A stretch of 64,000 nt of DNA from Pseudaminobacter sp040045035 (GCF_040045035.1 NZ_JBDZDS010000001.1:186001-250000); one strand, 5' to 3'; shown: positions 35,156-44,600, counted from the stretch's first letter. The notes: generated by a model not told the origin, from the sequence alone. A program made the numbers and translations.

Positions 35156-37342
35156 TCAACTGCGCTGGCCGGAGAGGTCTACGTCCTTGATCGGCAGGCG
35201 GCGGATGCGCTTGCCCGTCGCTGCGAAGATGGCGTTGCAGACCGCCGGTGCGATCGGCGGCGTGCCGGGTTCGCCGATGCCGCCCCATTTCGAACCGCCG
35301 CTCAGCGCGAGATGGGTTTCTATCCGCGGCATATCGGCCAGCCGCACCACCGGATAGTCGTCGAAATTGCCTTGGACCACAGCGCCTTTCTCGATGGTTA
35401 TCTCACCGAACAGGGCAGCTGACAGGCCGTAAACGATGCCACTCTCGATCTGCATCTCCACCGTGCGCGGGTTGACGACATGGCCGCAGTCTACTGCTGC
35501 AATCACGCGCTCGACACGGAGCTCGCCCTTGGGGCTGACCGCCACTTCCGCTACCTCGCCGACGATGGTGCCGAAGGATTCGTGGATGGCAATGCCGCGT
35601 CCCTTGCCCGGAGGCATTGGCTTGTCCCAGTCGCTCTTCTCGGCAATCTTGTCGAGTACGTCCAGAAAATCCCCCTTGCCGGCCAGCAGCTTGCGCCGGA
35701 AGCGATAGGGGTCCTCACCGGCGGCGTAGGCCAGTTCGTCGATGAAGCTTTCCATCGCAAAGGCGTTCTGCGAACTGCCGACCGAGCGCCAGAACATGAC
35801 CGGCACATGGGTGTTCTTCAGCACGCAGCTGACGTCGAGCGCCCCCACGCGGTAAGGCTGGTTTGCGAGGCCTTCGACGGCCGCGGGCTCGAGCCCGTCG
35901 TCGGTGTTGCCCCAGCCCAGCGAGCGGAGGATCGACCCCACCGCCGTGCGCACGCGCAAGCCGGTCGGCTCGCCGTCCGCCCCGAGTGCTGCCTCGAAAT
36001 GGATTGCCGCCTGCGGACGATAGCGGTCGTGGCGCATGTCCTCCTCGCGAGTCCAGACGAGCTTGACGGGCTTGCCGACGGCCTTGGCCACGGTGACGGC
36101 CTGCACCAGCTCGTCATTGACCGCGCGCCGGCCAAAGCCGCCGCCGAGGAAGCAATTGTGCACCTGGACGTTTTCCGGCCGTACGCTGGCAGCCTTGGCT
36201 GCCAGCTGCAGCGCCATTTCCGGATACTGCGTGCCGAGCCAGACGTCGACCTTGTCGCCCTGCACATGCGCCGTGCAGTTGAGCGGCTCCATGGGGGCAT
36301 GGGCCAGGTGAGGCACCTCGTAGAGAGCCTCCACCTTCTTGCCTTCGGCCAATGCCTTCACCACGTCGCCTTCCTTGCGCGCGGTCGCGGCCTTGCCGTT
36401 CAGGGCGGCGCGATAGGCCTCGGCGAATTGCGTGCTGTCGGTGCCGGCGGCGGTGCCTTCGTCCCAGGTCACGGGAAGTGCAGCGACGGCCTCCTTGGCG
36501 CGCCAGAAGCGGTCCGCAACGACTGCGACGCCGCCGGGAACCGGCACCACCGCCTTGACGCCGCGCCGTCCCTCGACGGCCTTGGCGTCATAGGACTTCA
36601 CCGTGCCGCCAAACACCGGACAGGTGACGACGGCGGTGTAGAGCATGTCCGGCAAGCGGATGTCGATGCCGAACCGGGCAGTGCCATTCAATTTGGAGGG
36701 CGTATCCAGGCGGCCCAGCGGTTGGCCGATCAGCGTGTATTGGTCCGGCGTCTTGATCGCGGGCTCTAGCGCCAGCTTCACCTTGGCAGCTTCGGCCGCC
36801 AGTTCGCCATAGCTCAGACTGCGTCCGCTGGCGGCGTGGGTGACACGGCTGTCCCCGGCCGCGCAATCGTCTGCCGCGACGCCCCAGCGTGTTGCCGCCG
36901 CCTGGATCAGTCGCACACGGGCGCTTGCACCGGCCTGCTGCAGGAATTCGCGCGAGTGGCGGACCGCGCTCGACTCGCCGGTCAGCATGCGGACGTAGAC
37001 GTTGTTCTCACGCAGATTGCGGTTGGCAGAGGCATATTCGGCCCGAACCTTGTTCCAGTCGCAGCCGAGTTCTTCGGCGACGATCATCGGCAGCGCGGTG
37101 AAGACGCCTTCGCCCATCTCCGACTGGGCAACGCGGATGACGACCGTGTCGTCCGGCTCGATGAGTATCCACGCGTTTATCTCGTTGCCGTTCGCCTGGG
37201 TCCAGGGCTCGGGTGACATGGTGGCGGCGTCGGCGAGGTCGGGCAGTGCGAGCCCGATGGCCAGGCCCCCGGCAGCGCTGAGCGACACCACCAGGAAACG
37301 CCGGCGGCTGATGTTGGCAAAATCCGTGTCGAAGGGGCTCAT
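35156..37342 (-). CDS. Molybdenum hydroxylase large subunit (IorB/xanthine dehydrogenase family)
   Basis: 728 residues. A twin-arginine signal (ISRRRFLVVSLSAAGGLA) near residue 11 sends the folded cofactor-loaded enzyme to the periplasm. Molybdopterin-binding segments are visible: NCFLGGGFGRRAVNDELVQ, MFWRSVGSSQNAFAMESFIDEL, and near the end the conserved glutamate in GGIGEPGTPPIAPAV. Architecture matches the isoquinoline 1-oxidoreductase/aldehyde dehydrogenase group that pairs with a small 2Fe-2S subunit and no FAD subunit. It overlaps the 2Fe-2S gene by four bases. Substrate unknown; aldehydes or N-heterocycles are plausible. The neighbouring RND remnant is unrelated. Confidence 0.9.
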   Translation of the reverse strand: MSPFDTDFANISRRRFLVVSLSAAGGLAIGLALPDLADAATMSPEPWTQANGNEINAWILIEPDDTVVIRVAQSEMGEGVFTALPMIVAEELGCDWNKVRAEYASANRNLRENNVYVRMLTGESSAVRHSREFLQQAGASARVRLIQAAATRWGVAADDCAAGDSRVTHAASGRSLSYGELAAEAAKVKLALEPAIKTPDQYTLIGQPLGRLDTPSKLNGTARFGIDIRLPDMLYTAVVTCPVFGGTVKSYDAKAVEGRRGVKAVVPVPGGVAVVADRFWRAKEAVAALPVTWDEGTAAGTDSTQFAEAYRAALNGKAATARKEGDVVKALAEGKKVEALYEVPHLAHAPMEPLNCTAHVQGDKVDVWLGTQYPEMALQLAAKAASVRPENVQVHNCFLGGGFGRRAVNDELVQAVTVAKAVGKPVKLVWTREEDMRHDRYRPQAAIHFEAALGADGEPTGLRVRTAVGSILRSLGWGNTDDGLEPAAVEGLANQPYRVGALDVSCVLKNTHVPVMFWRSVGSSQNAFAMESFIDELAYAAGEDPYRFRRKLLAGKGDFLDVLDKIAEKSDWDKPMPPGKGRGIAIHESFGTIVGEVAEVAVSPKGELRVERVIAAVDCGHVVNPRTVEMQIESGIVYGLSAALFGEITIEKGAVVQGNFDDYPVVRLADMPRIETHLALSGGSKWGGIGEPGTPPIAPAVCNAIFAATGKRIRRLPIKDVDLSGQRS

Positions 37343-37809
37343 GGCGCGTCCCCATTGTCCTTCAGGATCGCTGCGGCGCGGTGGATCGCCGCCCGGATGC
37401 GCATGTAGGTGCCGCAGCGGCAGATATTGGTCAGCCCGTCGTCGATGTCGGCGTCGGTCGGTTCGGGGTGCTCATTGAGGAAGGCCACGGCGGCCATGAT
37501 CTGACCCGACTGGCAATAGCCGCATTGCGGCACGTCTTCGGCCAGCCAAGCCTGCTGCACGGGGTGGCTGTTGTCGGGCGATAGTCCTTCGATGGTGACG
37601 ATCGTCGCGCCGTCAGCGTCGCCAACCTGCATCGAGCAGGAGCGCACCGCCTTGCCGTCGACATGCACGGTGCAGGCGCCACACTGGGCGATGCCGCATC
37701 CGTATTTCGTACCGGTGAGGCCAAGCTCGTCGCGGATCACCCACAGGAGCGGGGTTTCCGGCTCGATATCAAATTTCTGCCGGCTTCCGTTGATGGTGAA
37801 TGCAACCAT
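37339..37809 (-). CDS. 2Fe-2S subunit of molybdenum hydroxylase (IorA/CoxS family)
   Basis: 156 residues from ATG 37809 with GGGAGA upstream. Both clusters are intact: the plant-ferredoxin type CGIAQCGACTVH plus a later cysteine (VRSC), and the alpha-helical CGYCQSGQIM with NICRCGTYMRIR. It passes electrons from the molybdenum site of the large subunit to an acceptor, probably a cytochrome c encoded elsewhere. No FAD subunit and no maturation gene (xdhC, mobA-like) lies beside it. Translation is coupled to the large subunit through a four-base overlap. Confidence 0.93.
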   Translation of the reverse strand: MVAFTINGSRQKFDIEPETPLLWVIRDELGLTGTKYGCGIAQCGACTVHVDGKAVRSCSMQVGDADGATIVTIEGLSPDNSHPVQQAWLAEDVPQCGYCQSGQIMAAVAFLNEHPEPTDADIDDGLTNICRCGTYMRIRAAIHRAAAILKDNGDAP

Positions 37810-37948
37810 GGGCGGATCTCCCAGCGGAGCGCGGCGCCTCGTTATGCAGGCGCCGACGCGCTCGCACGAGTGCCAGTTAATCGCGTAAACGCCGACGGCG
37901 CCAGTCCGGTAACGGCAATGTGTAGGGCAGATGACGCTGGGCGTAGAG

Positions 37949-39739
37949 CTATCTTTCGCCGTAGATGTCGCGGCGGGCCTTATCCAGCTCCTCCGCATAG
38001 CGGCGCAGCATATGCCCTTCCGTAAGCAGGCCGACGACCTTCCGCCCGACGAAATCCTGCACCACCGCCAGTTCCTCGCTGCTGGCCATGGTAAAGGCCT
38101 CGGCTGCAGCCTTTACGTTCATGGTCGGCACCAGCACCGTCTCTCGGGACTTGGCCAGGGCCGCCACAGGCTGCTTGTCACCTGCCTGATCGGGATGAAG
38201 GCCATGGACCTCGGCGACCACCAGCATGCCGAGATACTTCCGGCCTGGGCCGACGATTATGACACGCTGGGTCGAACCCAGCGGCACCGACTTGCGGAAC
38301 TCCCCTAGCGTGATGTCGCCGGGCACCGTGCGAACGTCCTCGCGCATCATGCTGCCGACGGTGAGATTGCGCATCCAGCCGATGTCCTGGGCGCTGCGGA
38401 TCGTCTCCCCTCGCAGGTGGAACCGCCAGGTCGAGAAGGAGAAGCCAAAGGCTTCGCGCACGAGCAATGCCGACACGATGGCCGCCGCCAGCGCGACTCC
38501 GGTGAGCGCCAGGTTGCCGCTGGATTCGAGCGCCAGGAAGGTCATCGTCAGCGGTCCGCCGACGACGCCGACGGCCAGCGACGTCATCCCCACCACCGCC
38601 GCGACCGTGGGGTCGATGCCGACCTCGGGAGAGAGCACGGTCATCCCGGCGGCAAACATCTTGCCGAGCAGGGCCCCCAGAAACAGCGAGGCGAAGAACA
38701 GGCCACCGCGAAAGCCAGAGCCGAGCGAGACGGCGGAGGCCAGAAGCTTGAGCACGAACAACTGCGTGATGACGTAAAGCCCGTAGTTCATCGCCAATTC
38801 CCGATGCAGGCCGCCATGCCCACTGGAAAGCACCTGCGGTGTGACCAGGCCGAGCAGCCCGACGACGCAACCGCCGATCACCGGCCGCAAGGCTGGGCCG
38901 ACCGCGAGCTTGCCGAACAACAACTCCACCAGCGTCACTAGCCGCATGATGCCGATGGAGGCGGCCCCTGCGAGCAGGCCCAGGATGATGAAAGGTACGT
39001 ATTGCGCGACCGTCATTGGCGGTAGATTTCCCAAATCGACCGGAAACTGGATGTCGCCGAAGTAGCTGGCTGTCAGCGAAGCGCAGAGTGCTGCGGCCAT
39101 CACGGGGGCCAAATTGGCGATGGAGTACACGCCGATGATCAACTCGAAGCCGTAGAAGGCGCCGGTGAGCGGAGCGCCGAAGGCGGCCGCGATCGCGCCC
39201 GCTGCGCCGCAGCCCACAAGTATACGCACGTCACCACGCCGCAGACCGAACTGCCTTGCAATCCACGACGCGACGCCGGAACCAGTCTGGGTGTAGGCCG
39301 CCTCGAGTCCGACCGATGCGCCGAAGCCGCTCGAGATGATCGTCTGCCACGCGACGATAAAGGTGTCGGTCATCGACAGGCGTCCGCCATGCAGGGCGTT
39401 TGCCTCGATCGGGTCGATAGGGGTCCGAAAACGCCGACGTCTCAGAACGACGACCGTCAGACCGACGATGGCGCCGCCGAAAACAGGCACCAGCGCCTGC
39501 CATGGATTTGACAGGGAAAACATCGCCGACAGGCGCGCGCCCGGCGGCAGGCCGAAGAGCAGCCAGTGCATGCCTTGCACGATCGCGCCCATCGCGGTCG
39601 TCAGCGCGCCCGCGATTACGCCGACAACACAAGCCAGCCCAACGAGAGTTACGCCGCGGGCGGTAAGGAAGCGCGCTGTGGCCCAGAGCTGGGCGCGGAG
39701 CCGCTCGGATAGGGAGGTTATCGGCTTATCGAGGCGCAC
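37949..39739 (-). CDS. ClC-type chloride channel/antiporter with CBS domains
   Basis: 596 residues. The membrane part (about 1-440) carries divergent ClC filters: SVGLEAAYTQTGSGVASW in place of GREGP, GGLFFASLFLGALLG in place of GxFxP, and GAAGAIAAAFGAPLTGAFYGFEL. A cytosolic pair of CBS domains follows (MREDVRTVPGDITLGEF; LVPTMNVKAAAEAFTM). It should exchange chloride for protons across the inner membrane, as in acid resistance. GTG 39739 is the longest start; no strong ribosome site is seen. Transcribed away from the LysR region, alone. Confidence 0.88.
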   Translation of the reverse strand: MRLDKPITSLSERLRAQLWATARFLTARGVTLVGLACVVGVIAGALTTAMGAIVQGMHWLLFGLPPGARLSAMFSLSNPWQALVPVFGGAIVGLTVVVLRRRRFRTPIDPIEANALHGGRLSMTDTFIVAWQTIISSGFGASVGLEAAYTQTGSGVASWIARQFGLRRGDVRILVGCGAAGAIAAAFGAPLTGAFYGFELIIGVYSIANLAPVMAAALCASLTASYFGDIQFPVDLGNLPPMTVAQYVPFIILGLLAGAASIGIMRLVTLVELLFGKLAVGPALRPVIGGCVVGLLGLVTPQVLSSGHGGLHRELAMNYGLYVITQLFVLKLLASAVSLGSGFRGGLFFASLFLGALLGKMFAAGMTVLSPEVGIDPTVAAVVGMTSLAVGVVGGPLTMTFLALESSGNLALTGVALAAAIVSALLVREAFGFSFSTWRFHLRGETIRSAQDIGWMRNLTVGSMMREDVRTVPGDITLGEFRKSVPLGSTQRVIIVGPGRKYLGMLVVAEVHGLHPDQAGDKQPVAALAKSRETVLVPTMNVKAAAEAFTMASSEELAVVQDFVGRKVVGLLTEGHMLRRYAEELDKARRDIYGER

Positions 39740-39864
39740 TTCGTGGTCCGATCTGACACGCTACCCGTCATAGGCCAAATTTATCAGCGGTGAAATTGGC
39801 TTGTGGTCGGGAGCCGTGGCATGTTCAAACTGCCGAACATTCGCCGATGCTGGCCTCCTCCGAC

Positions 39865-40833
39865 CTATTGCCTCGCCACAGAGCCGGCCTTCTGAACGCG
39901 CTTCTTACGGATGCTGATCTGGCCAGCGACCGCCGCTTCCGCTCGCCCTGCCGCCTCGTCGCGCTCGGCATAGAGCCAGTCGATGAAGACCTGCGCGATG
40001 GGCGTGGAGCGTACCTCGTGCCGACAGGCCACGTAGAACGCGTGGACGGCAGGCACCGACAGGTTGAAAGGCGTGACGAGCTGGCCCTTCGCGAGCAGGC
40101 CGCTGGCCGTCACCGAGTCTCCAAGTGCCACCCCATGACCGTGCACCGCCGCTTCGGTCGACAGTCGCGCGTCGCTGAACAGATGCTGTTGCCCGCGCTG
40201 AAGGTCGAGCGCATCGGCCGCTGCCAGCCAGGTATGCCATTCGCGTCCGTCATCGCCATGCAGCATGACGTGGTCGGCAAGGTCGCGAATGGCGCGGATC
40301 GGCCGGTTGTTGATCAAGGTCGGGCTGACCACCGGGAACAGCTCGAGGTCGGACCACTTTCTCAGCCAGCAATCGGTCCAGCCGCCCTCGCCGTAGAGCA
40401 CACAGAGATCTATGTCCGGCGAACGAATGTCCTGCGGGTCGTTCGACGCGGCAAGCCGCAGGCTGATGTCAGGAAAGCGCGCCGTGAAGCGCGAGAGCCG
40501 AGGGATCAGCCAAAGCGAGAGAAGCGCGGGCACGCAGCTTATCGAAAGCCGCCCCGTGCTGGTAGGCCGGGTCATGCGGGCGGTGGCCGCGGCGATGCCG
40601 TCAAAGGCGGTGGAAACCGCCGGCAAAAGCTCGGCGCCTTGCGGTGTCAGTTTCAGCCGTGGGCCGATGCGCTCGAACAGCTTGACCTTGAGCGATTGTT
40701 CCAGCGCACGAATCTGGTGGCTGATGGCGCCATGGGTCACGCTGAGCTCGCTTGCAGCCTTGCTCAGCGAGCCCAGCCGGGCTGTCGCCTCGAAGGCGCG
40801 CAGCGGGTTCAGTGGCGGCAGGCGCTTGATCAT
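39865..40833 (-). CDS. LysR-family regulator (GcvA-like), divergent from ureohydrolase
   Basis: 322 residues. The N-terminal winged helix is clear (LNPLRAFEATARLGSLSKAASELSVTHGAISHQIRALEQSL), followed by a substrate-binding effector domain (SISCVPALLSLWLIPRL). GcvA-type members sense small amines or amino acids. The 199-base gap to the divergent ureohydrolase gene contains a near-ideal LysR operator. It most likely controls the ureohydrolase-transporter-amidohydrolase group and itself. The ligand is probably the transported guanidino or polyamine compound (inference). Confidence 0.9.
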   Translation of the reverse strand: MIKRLPPLNPLRAFEATARLGSLSKAASELSVTHGAISHQIRALEQSLKVKLFERIGPRLKLTPQGAELLPAVSTAFDGIAAATARMTRPTSTGRLSISCVPALLSLWLIPRLSRFTARFPDISLRLAASNDPQDIRSPDIDLCVLYGEGGWTDCWLRKWSDLELFPVVSPTLINNRPIRAIRDLADHVMLHGDDGREWHTWLAAADALDLQRGQQHLFSDARLSTEAAVHGHGVALGDSVTASGLLAKGQLVTPFNLSVPAVHAFYVACRHEVRSTPIAQVFIDWLYAERDEAAGRAEAAVAGQISIRKKRVQKAGSVARQ

Positions 40834-40857
40834 GGTGGAAACTGCGATGCCTTCAAA

Positions 40858-40874
40858 TGTGAGAAAACCTCACA
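40858..40874. promoter_or_regulatory. LysR-type operator palindrome
   Basis: TGTGAG-AAAAC-CTCACA is a perfect 6-5-6 inverted repeat and contains the T-N11-A core of LysR binding sites (TGAGAAAACCTCA). It is 25 bases upstream of the LysR start and about 160 bases before the ureohydrolase start, the usual place for an autoregulatory and activating site. Confidence 0.78.
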
Positions 40875-41032
40875 ATCGAGCCTATAACAATATCAATTGA
40901 TTTTTCAACGCGCCCACCCAACAATCCGCGCGGAGTGAAAAGGCGTGCCAGCGGCTTTCAGGGAGGCTCAAGACGACAAATGGTCGAACCGGCTTCCGTG
41001 CGTCGCTGCAGGCGTGCAAAGGAGGTTTCAGT

Positions 41033-42085
41033 ATGGGTTTTGACCGTGGCAAGCTCGACGCGCTGCGCAGCAAATATGGCGAGAGCCATGGCGGCGACAT
41101 TTTCGATCCGCGCTTCCGGAAAGTAGCCGACAAGATCTTCACCAAGGGCGGCACGCGCCGCGCGCCCTATGCCGGCATGCCGACGCTCTTGAGCGCGCCG
41201 CACCTGCCGGTCGATTTCGCCAATCCGGATTTTGAAGACCTGCAGGTCGCGCTGATCGGCATGCCGATGGATCTCGGCGTGACCAACCGTCCGGGCTCGC
41301 GCTTCGGTCCGCGCGCGCTGCGCTCCATCGAGCGCATCGGGCCTTACAACCACGTCCTGGATTGCGCGCCCACTTTCGACCTGCGGGTGGCCGACGTCGG
41401 CGACGTGCCCTTCGCCACCCGCTACCGGCTGGAACAGAGCCATGACGACATCGAGGCCACGATCGCCAAGATCGTCGGCGCCGGCGTCATTCCGCTGTCG
41501 GTCGGCGGCGACCACTCGATTACCCACCCGATCCTCAAGGCGATCGGCAAGGACCGCCCGGTCGGCCTGATCCACATCGACGCCCATTGCGACACCGGCG
41601 GCCTGTTCGACCAGACCAAGTTCCACCACGGCGGCCCGATGCGCAACGCCGTGCTCGACGGCGTGCTCGATCCGTCCCGCACCATCCAGATCGGCATTCG
41701 CGGCTCGTCCGAATATCTGTGGGAGTTCTCCTATGAATCCGGCATGACCGTCATCCACGCCGAGGAAATCTCGGAGATGGGCATACCGGCAATCATCGAG
41801 AAGGCGCGGCAGATCGTGGGCGATGGCCCGACCTATGTGTCCTTCGACATCGACAGCCTCGACCCGGCCTTCGCGCCCGGCACCGGCACGCCGGAAGTCG
41901 GCGGCTTCACCACGCGCGAGGCGCTGGAGCTGCTGCGCGGCCTCAAGGGCCTCAACCTCGTCGGCGGCGACGTGGTCGAGGTGGCGCCGCAGTATGACGG
42001 CACCACCAATACCGCTCACGCAGGCGCGCAGATGCTGTTCGAGATACTGAGCCTGATGGTGTTCAGCCCGGCGGTGAAGCGCTGA
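41033..42085 (+). CDS. speB: Agmatinase/guanidinobutyrase-family ureohydrolase
   Basis: 350-residue dimanganese ureohydrolase. Metal ligands are complete: SVGGDHSIT, LIHIDAHCDTGG and SFDIDSLDPAFAPGTGTPE. GGAGG sits seven bases before ATG 41033. The family splits guanidino compounds to urea and an amine: agmatine to putrescine, guanidinobutyrate to GABA, or guanidinopropionate. The N-terminal extension of about 60 residues is common in rhizobial members. The downstream polyamine-type ABC transporter and carbon-nitrogen hydrolase, with no agmatine deiminase, make 4-guanidinobutyrate a realistic substrate. Regulated by the divergent LysR protein. Confidence 0.9.
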   Translation: MGFDRGKLDALRSKYGESHGGDIFDPRFRKVADKIFTKGGTRRAPYAGMPTLLSAPHLPVDFANPDFEDLQVALIGMPMDLGVTNRPGSRFGPRALRSIERIGPYNHVLDCAPTFDLRVADVGDVPFATRYRLEQSHDDIEATIAKIVGAGVIPLSVGGDHSITHPILKAIGKDRPVGLIHIDAHCDTGGLFDQTKFHHGGPMRNAVLDGVLDPSRTIQIGIRGSSEYLWEFSYESGMTVIHAEEISEMGIPAIIEKARQIVGDGPTYVSFDIDSLDPAFAPGTGTPEVGGFTTREALELLRGLKGLNLVGGDVVEVAPQYDGTTNTAHAGAQMLFEILSLMVFSPAVKR

Positions 42086-42097
42086 GACTGCTAGCCT

Positions 42098-42118
42098 TGT
42101 CCCGATTGCGTCGGGGCA
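42098..42118 (+). terminator. Hairpin after ureohydrolase gene
   Basis: TGTCCCGA (42098-42105) pairs with TCGGGGCA (42111-42118) across a five-base loop, with one G:T pair. No T run follows, so it may be a weak terminator or an RNA-stabilising stem before the transporter genes. Confidence 0.4.
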
Positions 42119-42209
42119 GGGCGTCCCGTGTGGCGCTAGCCCACGGAACAGGACATAAATAAGTCAAAATGAACATGCCGGCGAAACCGGCGAGAAAGAG
42201 GAGAACAAG

Positions 42210-43298
42210 ATGAGCGAAATTCTGAAGGGCGGCGTCAGCCGTCGCACAATGCTCAAGGCTGGCGTTGCCGCCGCAGGTCTGCTTGCCATGCCCGCCGTTC
42301 TGCGCGCGCAGGAGAAGTCGCTGAAGGTCGGCGTCTATGGCGGCTATTTCAAGAAGTCATTCGACAACCACATCTTCCCGGAATTCACCAAGGCCACTGG
42401 CATCGAGGTCGAGTCCATCGCCGAACCGACCGGCGAAGCCTGGCTGGTGCAGCTCGAACAGGCCGCCAAGGCGGGTCAGGCTCCGGCCGACGTCTCGATG
42501 ATGTCGCAGGTCGCTACGCTCAAGGGCCAGGCGACCGAGCTGTGGACGCCGATCGACATCTCCAAGATCAAGCATGGAGGCGACCTGCTCGACCGCTTCG
42601 TCAACAAGTATCCGGACGGCCGCGTCGCCGGCATCGGCGCGGTGGCGTGGTTCATCACCTTGGTCACCAACACCGACGTCTACAAGGAAGCCCCGACCTC
42701 CTGGGGCGCTCTGTGGGATCCGGCCAACCAGGACAAGCTGGGTCTTCTGGCGCTGGCTTCCAACTCCTTCCTGCTGGAGGTGACGGCCAAGACCTTCATG
42801 GGCGGCACCAACGCGCTCGACACCGAGGAAGGCCTGCTGAAGGCCTTCGACAAACTCGCCGAGGTCAAGCCGAATGTGCGCCTGTGGTATCGCGACGAGG
42901 CGCAGTTCGAGCAGGCGCTGAAGTCGGGCGAAATCCCGATGGGCCAGTACTACCATGACGTCACCGGCCTTGCCGCCGCCGACGGCCAGCCCGTGCGCTC
43001 GACCTTCCCGAAGGAAGGCGGCATCCAGGATTCGGGCAACTGGGTCATCTCGCGCGCTTCCAAGAAGACAGACGAGGCCCACGCCTTCATCGACTTCATG
43101 AGCCAGCCCTCGATCCAGGGCCTGATGTCGCGCAAGGTCGGCACCGCGCCGACGCTGAAGAAGGACGTTCTGGATCTGACGCCGGAAGAGTTCGGAGCCG
43201 TGTCGTCGGAGATCGATCCGATCATCCCGCGCTACGACCTCTATACGACCAAGGCCGACTGGATCAACCAGAAGTGGACCGAGCTGATCGTCGGTTGA
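42210..43298 (+). CDS. ABC transporter substrate-binding protein, PotD/spermidine-putrescine type
   Basis: 362 residues. A twin-arginine-like signal (GVSRRTMLKAGVAAAGLLAM) leads to the periplasm, with cleavage after AVLRA. The mature protein is a family 1-like solute-binding protein starting LKVGVYGGYFKKSFDNHIFPEF, with VGAVAWFITLVTN-like and SNWVISRAS-like stretches of the polyamine-binding group. It delivers a small cationic compound to the permease encoded downstream. The gene is first of the transporter genes and is followed by a stable hairpin, the usual arrangement for making binding protein in excess. Confidence 0.88.
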   Translation: MSEILKGGVSRRTMLKAGVAAAGLLAMPAVLRAQEKSLKVGVYGGYFKKSFDNHIFPEFTKATGIEVESIAEPTGEAWLVQLEQAAKAGQAPADVSMMSQVATLKGQATELWTPIDISKIKHGGDLLDRFVNKYPDGRVAGIGAVAWFITLVTNTDVYKEAPTSWGALWDPANQDKLGLLALASNSFLLEVTAKTFMGGTNALDTEEGLLKAFDKLAEVKPNVRLWYRDEAQFEQALKSGEIPMGQYYHDVTGLAAADGQPVRSTFPKEGGIQDSGNWVISRASKKTDEAHAFIDFMSQPSIQGLMSRKVGTAPTLKKDVLDLTPEEFGAVSSEIDPIIPRYDLYTTKADWINQKWTELIVG

Positions 43299-43323
43299 GA
43301 CACGTCCATACGCATCTCATCCT

Positions 43324-43354
43324 GGCCCTCCCTTCCTCGCTGGCGGGGAGGGCC
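43324..43354 (+). terminator. Intercistronic stem after binding-protein gene
   Basis: GGCCCTCCC (43324-43332) and GGGAGGGCC (43346-43354) form a strong nine-base stem with a 13-base loop and no T run. It lies between the binding-protein gene and the ATPase gene, where such stems usually stabilise the upstream message or attenuate read-through. Confidence 0.65.
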
Positions 43355-43562
43355 GTTGACCAGCCAAATCGCGGCTAGCCTCTAAACGGCTGGAGAATCT
43401 GCCCGGGGCTCCGGGCCTAATCAACAATAAGCCGCTCAGCCGGCGCCGCAAAATTGGCCCAAGCCTTCAAGCACTGATCGCCGAGAATGACTTTTCTATC
43501 CCTTCGGGGCGTGGAAGAGTGGCGGCAGGTATGAAGCAAGCCGAAACAGAAGTGGGAGACAC

Positions 43563-44600
43563 ATGTCCGGCCTGTCTTTGAATGACGTCACCAAGGAATT
43601 CGGTAACTTCAAGGCGGTGGATCGCGTTGCGCTCCACGTGCCCCATGGCAGCTTCGTGTGCCTTCTGGGGCCGTCCGGTTGCGGCAAGACCACGCTGCTG
43701 CGCATGATCGCGGGCCTCGAGGAGCCGAGCAGCGGCTCGATCGCCATCGACGACGACGACATCACCAAGGTGCCGACGCACAAGCGCAACCTTGGCATGG
43801 TGTTCCAGTCGCTGGCGCTGTTCCCGCATCTTTCGGTAGGCGAGAACATCGCCTATCCGCTGCGCATCCGCGGCCGTTCCAAGGACGAGCAGGCCAAGCG
43901 CGTCGACGAACTCCTGAAGCTCATCCATTTGCCCGGTTTTGCCGATCGCCCGGTGGCGAAACTGTCCGGCGGCCAGCGCCAGCGCGTGGCGATTGCCCGG
44001 GCGCTTGCGCTCTCGCCGCGCCTGTTCCTGCTCGACGAGCCGCTTTCGGCGCTGGACGCCAAGCTGCGGGAGGCCATGCAGGTCGAGCTGCGCCAGCTGC
44101 AGCAGAAGCTCGGCATTACCACCATTGTCGTCACCCACGACCAGCGCGAGGCCATGACCATGGCCGACCTCGTCGTGGTGATGGGCGAGGGAAGGATCAG
44201 GCAGGCGGCGGCGCCGGTGGAAATCTACCGCAAGCCGGCCGACGCCTTTGTCGCCGACTTCATCGGCATGACCAATCTCCTGCCCGTCGAAGCGGACGGC
44301 GCCGGTCGTGCGGTGGTGCTCGGCACGGCCGTTCCAGGTCTTGCCCTGTCCGCGGGCGTGAAGAAGGCCCAGATTTCGGTCCGTCCCGAAGATGTGCGCC
44401 TGACCGCCCCCGGCGACGGCGCGATCTCCGGCACCGTCACCTTCGTGCGCGACCTTGGCGGCACCATCGAAACCTTCGTGGAAGCCGGCGGCAAGACCAT
44501 CATCGCCGTCGCAACGCCGCGCGAGCGGCCGAACGTCCTGGCCGGCTCGCCGGTCGGCGTCGTGCTGCCGGCCGAAAGCTGCGTGGTGCTCGACAAATGA
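43563..44600 (+). CDS. potA: ABC transporter ATP-binding protein, PotA type
   Basis: 345 residues. Walker A is GPSGCGKTT (about 36-44), signature LSGGQRQRVAIARAL (near 139), Walker B LFLLDEPLSALDA, and the switch histidine in VVTHDQREAMTMADL. A C-terminal TOBE domain (ISVRPEDVRLTAPGDG) marks the polyamine/iron/sugar class. It drives uptake together with the two permeases that follow. Its stop overlaps the first permease start as ATGA. The symbol is by family only; the solute may not be a polyamine. Confidence 0.93.
   Translation: MSGLSLNDVTKEFGNFKAVDRVALHVPHGSFVCLLGPSGCGKTTLLRMIAGLEEPSSGSIAIDDDDITKVPTHKRNLGMVFQSLALFPHLSVGENIAYPLRIRGRSKDEQAKRVDELLKLIHLPGFADRPVAKLSGGQRQRVAIARALALSPRLFLLDEPLSALDAKLREAMQVELRQLQQKLGITTIVVTHDQREAMTMADLVVVMGEGRIRQAAAPVEIYRKPADAFVADFIGMTNLLPVEADGAGRAVVLGTAVPGLALSAGVKKAQISVRPEDVRLTAPGDGAISGTVTFVRDLGGTIETFVEAGGKTIIAVATPRERPNVLAGSPVGVVLPAESCVVLDK

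Noticed and set aside
40893..40907. Possible FNR half-sites (ATTGATTTTTCAA) near the LysR gene
   Set aside because: The spacing between half-sites is two bases instead of four, so it does not fit an FNR/FixK box.
43658..44596. Upstream extension of the first permease frame
   Set aside because: Shadow of the ABC ATPase gene; the permease starts at the ATGA overlap at 44597.
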